Positions 1 through 8,600 of a stretch of DNA of 34,774 bases are shown here, piece after piece. Both the position numbers and the translations under genes were made by a program. The notes beneath the pieces were generated by a model, which saw nothing but the letters and a program-made list of their open reading frames with translations, was not told the origin of the DNA and made no database searches. How positions within the stretch are numbered: the first letter of the stretch is position 1; each line of letters starts with the position of its first letter. Source of the DNA: Flavobacteriaceae bacterium (GTDB taxonomy: Bacteria; Bacteroidota; Bacteroidia; Flavobacteriales; Flavobacteriaceae); contig CANCFZ010000002.1 of assembly GCA_947377425.1 (NCBI GenBank), forward strand, positions 1-34,774, written 5' to 3'.

Positions 1-62
1 CTCGATACAAATTTCTAAAACAAAAATTGCATTTTTGTTTTGAAAATTCACTCGAAGTGACG
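1..62 (+). repeat. Hairpin repeat element E1
   Basis: It begins CTCGATAC at the window edge, has an inverted-repeat core around TTGCA (17-bp arms, two mismatches) and ends CACTCGAAGTGACG. It shares both ends with four other elements nearby. Confidence 0.85.
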
Positions 63-136
63 CAATGCTGATGATGATGTATGCGTAAACCAAGAAATAT
101 AGACTAAAGAGTTAGTGCTACCAAGTTCTCGATACA
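1..136 (+). repeat. 136-bp direct repeat, copy A
   Basis: Positions 1-136 match 675-810 with a single difference (A at 110, C at 784). The match may extend left of the window. Each copy holds one complete hairpin element, a spacer of about 63 bp and the first bases of the next element. The two copies bracket the GIY-YIG gene in direct orientation, giving a 674-bp unit that homologous recombination could delete or amplify. Confidence 0.95.
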
Positions 137-189
137 AATTTTCAAAACAAAAATTGCATTTTTGTTTTGAAAATTCACACGAAGTGACG
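126..189 (+). repeat. Hairpin repeat element E2
   Basis: It begins TTCTCGATAC and ends CACACGAAGTGACG. The core at 137-175 is a perfect inverted repeat with 17-bp arms and a 5-nt TTGCA loop. This is the most regular of the five elements. Confidence 0.9.
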
Positions 190-268
190 ATGCATAAATA
201 ATTATGAATAAAATTCCAAGATCCCAAAACTAAACCATTAGAACTACTAAACAAAAATTTTACTCTAT

Positions 269-333
269 CGTCACTTCGAGTGATTTTTTGTTTTAAAAAC
301 GCTAGTTTTTGAAACAGAAAATTGTATCGAGAA
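269..333 (-). repeat. Hairpin repeat element E3 (inverted)
   Basis: Read on the minus strand it begins TTCTCGATAC and ends CACTCGAAGTGACG. The core has 17-bp arms with two mismatches around a 4-nt loop, and its sequence differs from E1 and E2. It lies just downstream of the GIY-YIG gene. The 9-mer GAACTACTA occurs at 241-249 and again at 331-339, overlapping the element's end. Confidence 0.85.
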
Positions 334-350
334 CTACTAGAAAAATAACG

Positions 351-641
351 CTATTTAAACTTCTTCTTAGCTAAATTGGGTAAAGCATCATAATCTCCAT
401 TTATCAGAGCTTCTTTCTTTGCTCTAGACCATTTTTTTATCTGTTTCTCTGTATCTATTGCTAAATTTATATCTGTAAATTCAGCATAGAATACTAGTAG
501 CAATGGTCTTCTACTTGCTGTATAGCAATCTGGATAAAACGCTGTGTTGTGTTGAAACATTCTTTGTTCCAACTTACTTGTAACTCCAGTATAATAACTG
601 TTGTCTGAACATTTTAATATGTAGACATAAGATTGTTGCAT
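351..641 (-). CDS. GIY-YIG nuclease family protein
   Basis: A 96-aa protein. The family is a small catalytic fold that cuts DNA; stand-alone members of this length (COG2827-like) are common in Bacteroidetes and their substrates are mostly unknown. Motifs seen: Y5-V-Y7 and Y17-T-G19 as the GIY and YIG elements, R27 as the catalytic arginine, E65 in a TEKQIKKW helix as the likely metal-binding glutamate, and a Lys-rich C-terminus. The start is the ATG at 641. The frame stays open upstream to 767, but those 42 codons are translated hairpin repeat and are very unlikely to be protein. A TATTTTTG box at 646-653 lies only 4 nt from the ATG, without a clear TTG partner. The gene is enclosed by hairpin elements on both sides, which suggests that it acts on or mobilises them (inference). 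Confidence 0.9.
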   Translation of the reverse strand: MQQSYVYILKCSDNSYYTGVTSKLEQRMFQHNTAFYPDCYTASRRPLLLVFYAEFTDINLAIDTEKQIKKWSRAKKEALINGDYDALPNLAKKKFK

Positions 642-672
642 TTTACAAAAATAATAAATTCCTGCTTCCCAG

Positions 673-736
673 TTCTCGATACAAATTTCTAAAACAAAAA
701 TTGCATTTTTGTTTTGAAAATTCACTCGAAGTGACG
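673..736 (+). repeat. Hairpin repeat element E4
   Basis: Sequence identical to E1 over the shared part, now complete at its left end (TTCTCGATAC). It sits directly upstream of the GIY-YIG start and forms part of direct repeat copy B. Confidence 0.9.
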
Positions 737-810
737 CAATGCTGATGATGATGTATGCGTAAACCAAGAAATATAGACTAAAGCGTTAGTGCTACCAAGT
801 TCTCGATACA
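675..810 (+). repeat. 136-bp direct repeat, copy B
   Basis: Second copy of the window's first 136 bases, with one substitution (784). It ends at CTCGATACA, after which the sequence diverges into a different hairpin core (E5), so the breakpoint lies inside a hairpin element. Confidence 0.95.
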
Positions 811-862
811 TTTATTATAAAATAGCTCCATCGATATTTCATAAAAAACACTCGAAGTGACG
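800..862 (+). repeat. Hairpin repeat element E5, divergent core
   Basis: Same ends as the other elements (TTCTCGATAC and CACTCGAAGTGACG) but an unrelated core. The core still folds back: TTATTATAAAATA pairs with TATTTCATAAAAA, with two mismatches. Keeping the fold while changing its sequence suggests that the structure matters. Confidence 0.8.
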
Positions 863-976
863 AAAGAGTTAATAGTACTGATAATGATGTTTGCAAAAGT
901 GTAGAATTAAATTCCATCGTTTTAATAAAAAAAAGTATTTTTTTTACCCCTTTCCCAACCTTTAGTAAAAAAAAAT

Positions 977-1030
977 CTGCAAAGTCAGGAGATATTTGCA
1001 GAGCTTTTCATAGGAACACTTTGCAGAGCT
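977..1030. repeat. Short repeated motif TTTGCAGAGCT
   Basis: The 11-mer TTTGCAGAGCT occurs at 995-1005 and 1020-1030 (25-bp period), and an inverted 7-mer CTGCAAA lies at 977-983. It is downstream of the HU-like gene. The function is unknown. Confidence 0.4.
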
Positions 1031-1055
1031 GGGATAAAAAAGTGTTTTGAAACTA

Positions 1056-1075
1056 TTTTACAGGAAACTGTAAAA
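1056..1075 (-). terminator. Stem-loop downstream of HU-like gene
   Basis: A perfect 8-bp stem, TTTTACAG with CTGTAAAA, and a 4-nt loop (GAAA on plus, TTTC on minus). It lies 11 nt beyond the stop of the minus-strand HU-like gene. The following U-tract is poor, so termination is possible but not proven. Confidence 0.45.
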
Positions 1076-1086
1076 GGGTAACTATT

Positions 1087-1470
1087 TTATTTTTTCTTAC
1101 TAAATTTTAAGCTAGCCAGCAGTTTTTTAAATCGAACTCCAGGTCGGTAAATTATAGAAGCACTTTTAATATTTTGTACTGTTACCATTTCGGGTGAAGG
1201 ACTTGCGTTGCCTTTTACGCTAATTTGAAACGAACCTAAATGACCTAATCGCACAATATTTCCTTTTTCCAATTCTCTTGAAACTATGTTTACTAAACTA
1301 TAAACCACCGCTTGACAATCGGTTTCAGTAAGTGTGGTACTAACCGATATTTGTTGCGAGAGTTCGTCCAAATCGATTACACCTCTTTGAATGGCTCTTG
1401 GATAATATTGCATTGGAGCTTCTGCAATCGTTGGACTTTTCTTTCCAACTGGAGTAAATAATACCGCCAT
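1087..1470 (-). CDS. HU-like DNA-binding protein (Bacteroidetes HU-HIG type)
   Basis: A 127-aa protein of the HU/IHF fold family that Bacteroidetes carry in many variants; it is expected to bind and bend DNA in the nucleoid. Visible HU-type features: an N-terminal region followed by helices (about 35-65) with TDCQAVVYSLV, then the beta-arm start ELEKGNIVRLGHLGSFQIS (about 67-85), a short arm with NASPSPE, and a closing strand and basic helix (RFKKLLASLKFSKKK). It is longer than classical HU (about 90 aa), as usual for this variant. The gene is single, with its own promoter at 1498-1530 and a dyad array just upstream. A broken relative lies at 10140-10263. The family call is firm; the cellular role is inferred. 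Confidence 0.9.
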   Translation of the reverse strand: MAVLFTPVGKKSPTIAEAPMQYYPRAIQRGVIDLDELSQQISVSTTLTETDCQAVVYSLVNIVSRELEKGNIVRLGHLGSFQISVKGNASPSPEMVTVQNIKSASIIYRPGVRFKKLLASLKFSKKK

Positions 1471-1497
1471 AATGTTTACACTTTTTACTAATTATAA

Positions 1498-1530
1498 CAA
1501 ATATAACTAAATCTACTGATATCAATACAA
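1498..1530 (-). promoter_or_regulatory. Promoter of HU-like gene
   Basis: The minus strand carries TATATTTG (1505-1498), a perfect match to the Bacteroidetes -7 element TAnnTTTG, with TTG at 1525-1523 (17-bp spacing) or 1530-1528 (22-bp). The predicted transcript starts about 20 nt before the ATG at 1470. Confidence 0.6.
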
Positions 1531-1532
1531 AA

Positions 1533-1610
1533 CGACCGCAGTCCTTTTGAAAAATGAACGTGGTCAAATTAGAAAATGACTGTGGTCAATTATATAAATG
1601 ACTGTGGTCG
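1533..1610. promoter_or_regulatory. Array of GAC-N4-GTC dyads with 22-bp period
   Basis: Three direct copies of AATGACTGTGGTC-like sequence lie at 1553-1565, 1575-1587 and 1597-1609, exactly 22 bp apart. The first is degenerate (GAACGTGGTC). A related GACCGCAGTC lies at 1534-1543. Each good copy is itself a GAC-N4-GTC dyad. Two-turn spacing directly upstream of the HU-like promoter suggests a tandem operator for a dimeric DNA-binding protein (inference). Confidence 0.55.
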
Positions 1611-1758
1611 TTTTTGTCAAAGCTTTTGAACTGCTTAAATTTTCATAAGTAGTTGTTATGATAAAACTAATTAAATAAACGAATTGATAGTATGTAAAAT
1701 CTTTTTTATTAGGATTACGCCATTTTTTTGAGTAACTTTAGGTTATTAATTTCTTATT

Positions 1759-2595
1759 ATGATTGAAGTAACTAAAACGTATATTTTAGAATTGTATAAA
1801 CCTATTGCAAGTGATACACACAAAGGACTGCAAGGTCACGCCTTATTGATTGGCGGCAGTTATGGCAAAATGGGATCGGTGTGTTTGTCTAGTAAAGCGG
1901 CATTAAAAAGTGGTTGCGGATTAGTTACTTCATTTATTCCACAATGTGGGTATGCTATTATTCAAATTGCCATTCCCGAAGTGATGGTTTTGACTGATGA
2001 GAATGAAAAAGTCCTAACCGATATACACTATGATTTTGAACCTGATGCCATTGGTATTGGTATGGGAATGGGGCAGGATAGCCTAACCGAAAAGGCATTT
2101 TATAATTTTATAATAAACAATAAAAGCGCCTTGATTGTGGATGCTGATGCGTTGAATATTTTGTCTAAAAATAAAAATTGGCTGTCACTTTTACCTAAAA
2201 AAACTATTTTGACGCCACACAAAAAAGAATTAGAACGACTTATTGGAACTTGGCAATCGGAGGACGAAAAAACAGCTAAAGTAATTGAATTATCGTTAGA
2301 TTTTGATTTAATAATTGTTGTAAAAGGTGCACCAACGCTTATTGTTAACGGAAGCGAAATTTATGAAAACACTACAGGAAATCAGGCATTAGCAACAGCT
2401 GGAAGCGGTGATGTATTGACCGGAATAATAACGAGTTTAGTGGCTCAAAATTATGAACCATTTCACGCAGCTATTTTGGGCGTATACATTCACGGATTAA
2501 CAGCAGACATTGCGGTTTCAGAAACAGGCTATCATTCATTTGTAGCTAGTGATAGTATTGCCTATTTGGGTAAAGCATTTTTGAGTATAGAATAG
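1759..2595 (+). CDS. nnrD: ADP/ATP-dependent NAD(P)H-hydrate dehydratase
   Basis: A 278-aa cytosolic repair enzyme that dehydrates (S)-NADHX and (S)-NADPHX back to NADH and NADPH using a nucleotide. It belongs to the ribokinase-like YjeF C-terminal family. Motifs seen: GGSYGKMGS (about 32-40), ALIVDADALN (124-133), a LTPHKKE motif (151-157), VVKGAP (187-192) and the nucleotide-binding ATAGSGDVLTG (212-222) with catalytic Asp 218. The epimerase half (NnrE), often fused at the N-terminus in bacteria, is absent, so epimerisation must be encoded elsewhere or be spontaneous. A weak TAacTTTa box at 1733-1740 may be the -7 element. The gene is monocistronic and ends at a bidirectional terminator shared with the convergent surface-protein gene. 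Confidence 0.95.
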   Translation: MIEVTKTYILELYKPIASDTHKGLQGHALLIGGSYGKMGSVCLSSKAALKSGCGLVTSFIPQCGYAIIQIAIPEVMVLTDENEKVLTDIHYDFEPDAIGIGMGMGQDSLTEKAFYNFIINNKSALIVDADALNILSKNKNWLSLLPKKTILTPHKKELERLIGTWQSEDEKTAKVIELSLDFDLIIVVKGAPTLIVNGSEIYENTTGNQALATAGSGDVLTGIITSLVAQNYEPFHAAILGVYIHGLTADIAVSETGYHSFVASDSIAYLGKAFLSIE

Positions 2596-2610
2596 CTTTT
2601 TGTAAATATA

Positions 2611-2664
2611 TTTTACTAAAAAAATCCTTGCTGATAACAACAAGGATTTTTTGGTTTAGTAAAG
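2611..2664. terminator. Bidirectional terminator between nnrD and the T9SS protein
   Basis: AAAAAATCCTTG (2619-2630) pairs perfectly with CAAGGATTTTTT (2641-2652) around a 10-nt loop. Outer arms TTTACTAAA and TTTAGTAAA extend the stem past a small bulge. The A/T-rich flanks allow termination in both directions. Confidence 0.85.
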
Positions 2665-2673
2665 CAACGGCTT

Positions 2674-5600
2674 TTAGTTAATAATTTTTTTCATTACAAC
2701 AGTTCCATCTGTAGCATTGATTTGGATAATGAGGAGTTCATTAGTTATTCCAACAGGAATACTAGTTTCATTATTTTTTATATCTTTTTTCTCGGTTATT
2801 AATCGGCCTCTACAGTCTAATATTTTAACATAATCCATTATAACCGAACCGCTATTGATAATCAAGTTGTCTGTTTTTTTGTATACTATAACTTGATTAT
2901 TAGAGAATGTTGAGGTCGGAATGCTTAAAGCATTATTATATACAATTTCAAAACGGTCATTAAATGTTCCAATTTCAGAAGCAAAAGTATAACCACTAGT
3001 TTTTAAATCATGAATAGTACCCGTTAAATTATCTTTCAAGAAAATGTCTTGATTATCTAAGAATAAACCATCTAAATGATCAATCGAAATAGTATAAGTA
3101 GCAGCAGTAGCAGTTTTGAATCCAAGAGAAACAATATCATTTGTATCAAATGGAAGTGCTCGACCTTGAATTACAAATTTTCCGGAGTTTATAATACTAT
3201 AAAATTCAATAGCTCCATCATTTAGGAATTTTCCATCATGACTGTCTAAACCTTGAGTAGCATTAGAAACATAACCAACTTCTGTTTGTGAAAAAGCACC
3301 TGCGGTATTGGTTGCATTCAACCAAATTCTATTTTTTTCAGCTGTTACTTGATTTGTAGGTTGGCTTTTAAAGAATTGGTCGGAATTATCAGCTACACGT
3401 TGAGCGTTGTTAAAATTAACAGTAGTTGCATTTTCTAAAGCCTCAACAAAGAATCCTTGACCAGTTCTAATAATTCCGTTAGGATCTACCACTTGGGCTT
3501 CACCATTGTCTACAAAAGTATCGTCTAACCATGAACAATAGGATGGACTTGCTGAATTGTTAGTTTTTCTCCAAAAATATAATGTACCAGTTATATTACT
3601 GCTATTGTCAGTAATAAAAGTGCTGATATCAATTGGAGAAGGATAAGGATTACCAACTAAGTTATAGCGATGTGTTTCATCTCCAACAGACATTGCATAA
3701 GAATAATTTCCATTGTTTGGCGTTCCTGTGAAAGTTCCATTCCAAATAGATGCTGCTGTAGGATGGTTATAAGGCATACGAATTAAATATCCTTGAGCAT
3801 TTTCAAAATTAGAGGTTGATGCTATCACATTATAAAAATTAGTTGTCGAATTATAAACATAAAAACGATTGTCTAAAGTTAGTGGTGAAAACGCATGTAA
3901 TTGCTGACCAGTTACAGGAGATGACCATGATGTATAATCTAAACGAATCAAAGGAGAACTATTGCGTTTAATGATAATATTTCCAGAATTTGCTACATCA
4001 GTACTTTGAAATAAATTAGCATTGTTTTCTAGCGTAAAACTACCAGAAGTAACAGTCAAAGCTCCATTTAAAGTTACATTTTTTCCGGAAGGAATTGTAA
4101 CAATTGCACCATTATTTATGGTTAATGAGCACAGTGTTAAATTAGTAGAAGCGGTATAGTTTGAAGATATAACAGCGGTACTAAGGCTAGTTGGAACTCC
4201 ATTATCCCAAGTGCCTGTCCAAGTTGTTACTCCTCCAGTACTTATTGTGATTTCGGCACTTGCTGTAATTCCGTTTTCATCTTTAATAGTTACAGTATAG
4301 GTAGTTGTTTGTGTAATATTTGTAACTGTTGGATTAGCAATTGTTGTATCATCAAGAAAATCCGGTGGAGACCAACTGTATAAAACACTTGAGTCAGCAG
4401 TAAATGTTGTGTCTAATGAATAATTAGAACCTATACAAGTACTAAAATTACTACTAGTAATACTAACTGATGGGTCATCTTTAGTAATTCCAGTTACTAC
4501 AGAATTTTGCTCTAGTGCAACACTTTCACCTGATATAGACAGTGTATTAGTATCTAAATTATTGAATTTAACCCACGGATTACTATCTTGATTAAATTCA
4601 CCATCTAATTTGGCACTTGAAATAGCTGTTTCAGTTCCCGAAATATCATCATTGGTATAAGTAGCTGTGATGGATGCATTACAAGATGATATTCCATATT
4701 GTGATACATTCCAGTAGCGATTCAAATAATTGGTCGGACTCGAATTGTTAGGATGTTTAGCATTAGCTACATTAACACCTAGATACGCATTAGAATAACC
4801 TGTTCCTGTAATGCTTATTGTTATTGGTGAATACTCAGTAGTACCAGTATTGTCTCCAATAGGGAACGTGTAAGAACCATTTGCTGTAAATATTTTTCTT
4901 AATTCTCCTGTGCTACTAGCTATTATCATATTAGATGCACTTGGAGAAGTAATTGAAATTGAACCTGAGCTACCAATAGTTACATTACTTGTATTCAAAT
5001 TAAGTGTGCCATTAACTAAATCTAAAGCACCGTTTACTGTTATACTTTGATTGCCTAATGTAACTCCACCAGTTCTATTAATAGTTAAATTATTTAAAGT
5101 AGGAGCGCTACTAAATAAATCATTGTTTAAAACTAAATTATCTGTTCCTCCAAAATTTAAAGAAGAACCTGCATCAACTTCAATAACTCCTGATGTTTTG
5201 CTAATGGTTCCATTAATTCCTAATAGAGCATCAGTGATAATTAAATTACCATCCGTTAGCGTAAGGTTATTAGTTACATTGGAATTTGTAAGAACAGTAA
5301 CTCCATTACTATTATTTATAGTTAGATTATAAAATGTAGTGGTTGTACTTCCGGTTATTGATTGAGGTTTATCACCATTCATTGTAATTGAGTGGCTTGA
5401 AGCAGCAGTAAAAGTTCCGCTATTATCAAAATCACCTCCAATAGTATGGTTGAAATTACCAGTATTAAAAGTTGCTCCATCACCAATAATTAAACCATCA
5501 CTAATTGTTAGAATTGATGCGGCAGTAGCTGTTGCAGAATCAACAAGAGTAAAAGTTCCATCAATTGTCATTGAAGACGATGGTAGTGTTTTAGTACCAG

Positions 5601-8600
5601 TGCCACTAAGTTTTAAATTATGATAATAATTAGGTGACTCTGTGGTTACTACTGTTTGATTTGATCCCATATAGTCAATAGTTGTATCATATAAATTAGG
5701 ATACCATTTACCTGTTCCTGTTTTGATAAAAGAATTTTCAATTTTCATGTAGTTTCCAGACATGTTAATTATAGTAGCACCATTACCAACTTCAACATCA
5801 TAAAATTGAGTAATACCTGAAATAGAAGCACCAGCACCTGTAAATGTTACTTTGTGGCCATTAGGATTAAAGCCACCAGAAATATCTTCCCAAGCTCCGC
5901 CACCCATAGCACCAGTTGCTGTTATAGTGATGTTTCCAAGTGCTGTTAAAGGTATTCCGTCTCCAATAGTTATTGACTGTAGTGTCATATCTCCTGAAGG
6001 CAAAACAGGAAGGTTAGTTAAATCAGCAGCATTTGGAATAATGATACGAGAAGTCGAATCTACAGCTCCATCAGGGAACCAGTTAGAACCATTGCCCCAG
6101 TCAGTATCAGTTCCACCAGTCCATGTTTTGTATGATGAATTTGAATGTGTGTAAATAGAAAAATTTGTTTGCCAATCATGTGGATATCCAGGATCACCTG
6201 TTTGTCCAGGGATATACATAAAGTAGTTGATAGGTACATTTGACCAACCAATATATTTTGCACCACTTGTAGTAATGTTATATTGTGCTCTACCATGTTC
6301 GTCGTGATAAGTTCCTCCTTTGCCAGATCCACCTGATTCTATAGGTGTTGGAATATCATAATCACCAGTTGTAATTTCATTTTCATTATTTCCATTTAAT
6401 TCTGAATCTAAATAATGTAAATTAACCGAAGTGTAAAGTCCTGGGTTAGTAATTGGAAGAAATATATTATAATATCTTAAAACTGGAGCCACTTCAGCAG
6501 CTGGATTTTCGCAACAAGAACCAGAACCAATAAAAGGTACCATTGTTATGTAGCTTGGAGCATCTCCAGTTCCTGTTAAAGCAAAAGTTGTTGCAGGGTT
6601 TCCAAAAGTATACACTGTATTTGGAACAGGGTTATTTCTGGTTATAGTTCCAGTTACATCGCCGGGACCTGTATTAGTTGCAGACAGTCCCATAGTTAAA
6701 ACATGAGAATCCATGTCTAACATTCCATTAGTAGCTGATGGATTTGAATTTGGTAAATTAAGAATTCCGTTTACGGTCAAATTTCCTGTAGCATCTCCAC
6801 CACCTGTAGTAGATATTGTTAAAGCATGATAGGTTCCTGCAACAATATTTTGAGTAGTTGATGTAGCATTGTAAAGAACAGTCCCAGTTCCTCCCCAAGT
6901 TTTACCAGATGGAATAGGTAGAGAGCTAGTATTTTGAGTTTTAATAGTTCCGTTATTAGTAATACTGCTTAATGTACCTGTCAGAGCCAATGTTCCTAAA
7001 TCTAAAGTTTGACCTACAGAAGTACTTAAAGCTCCATTAATAACAATAGGATTAGAAATTGTAGTTGTATTTGATGAGTTTGTATTTACACTCAAATTAT
7101 TTAATAAATTGGTTGTTCCAGAAGTTGTTTGATCTAAGCTTAAAGTTGCGTTAACAGATCCATTCATTGTTATATTGCAGCTTGAGCATCCAACTAATCC
7201 ATCTGTTGCAGTATTTGTAACTGTTCCTCCTAATGTTAACGTTTTTCCGTTAATTGATAATTTTCCACTATTTATTGTCAAATTACTTGTTACAGAAGTA
7301 TCATTACTTAAAGAAGTGTTTCCTTGTACAATAAAGTTTTTTGCAGTTCCTTCAAAAGAAGCATAATTAGTTGATGGATTAGCTACTAAAGTAATGTCAT
7401 CAAGACCAATATCGTCATATTGTCCTGAACCAGATACCGAGGCACCGCTCCATTTAAAATAATAGTAGTTATTAGTAGTTAAACTTAAACCTGTGATAGT
7501 AACTACTCTATAATAAGAAGTCCAACCAGAGCTATCTGCACTTGTAGGTGTAGTGCTATCAATACCGGAGATAGTTGTATAAGTTGAATTGTTTGACGAA
7601 TGACTGAAAACCAAACTGTTAGATGCGTCTTGACCATTATAGACATATACTTTATATCCTAAACTTAATGAAGTAATAGTGCTACCTGTTTGGTTTTGAA
7701 AACGTAACGTTATAGCTCCAGGAGCAAAATCTCCAGTAGCTGGATGAATACCTAATGAAAAATTATTAGTACTAGTTTCAAAGGCATAAACACCGCCCAC
7801 AGTTGTGTTACCTTGAGAAGCTCCTCTATCAAAATCTTGACCTTCAGTATTGGTGCCTCCAAAAGCTATAGAACCATCTGTAAAGCCACTTATTGCCCAT
7901 GCATTCGAGTTTAGCAAGCCTGATGTTGAACCAGGTGCCAATCCATCTCCTTGAAAAACACCTTCATTTACCCCATCTTCTGTTGTATCAAAATCGATAG
8001 TAGTTGCTGTATTGGTGTCATATATTTGCCATCCAACTGGTGAATTTAAAGTTGTTCTATTTGCTGTTGCAGAACTTGTTGTATTGTAGTTTTCGGTTCC
8101 ACTTGAACCATTAAAATCATATATAGCCACGTAGTATGTTGTTGCTGGAGATAATCCAGAAATGGTAACATTATTTCCTGTGCCATTATATACAGTAAAA
8201 TTTCCAGTTCCTATTTCTGCTCCAGTTCCATACGTTGTCATTGGCGAATAAGTTATAGCATCAACAGGAGTTGCATTTACAGCTCCAGAAGCTTTAATTA
8301 AAACTAAATGATTACTTCCATTACCATTAGTCCAATTTACTTTAAATGATTCTGAAGTTACATTCGTAAAAGTAACAGAAGAAGAGGCTGTAGTAGGTTG
8401 TGTAGCTAGTACTGAAGCGTTTAAGCTAACTGTTTTTGTAGTTGCTCCTGTAGTTGTATTTGTAATATTTCCACTGTATAAGCCAAATGATGCGGATGCT
8501 TTTACTCTAGCATAAATAGTAATCGGTTGCCCAACTAATACGCCTCCTGATTGAGTTAGTGTTACACTATCACTATAAGTACTTCCGTTAGTTGAAACTT

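Noticed and set aside
642..767. N-terminal extension of the GIY-YIG frame by 42 codons
   Set aside because: These codons are translated hairpin repeat (E4 and its spacer), and the ATG at 641 begins the conserved domain directly.
1..862. CRISPR array
   Set aside because: Elements are few, palindromic, in mixed orientation and without unique spacers of constant length; no cas gene is present.
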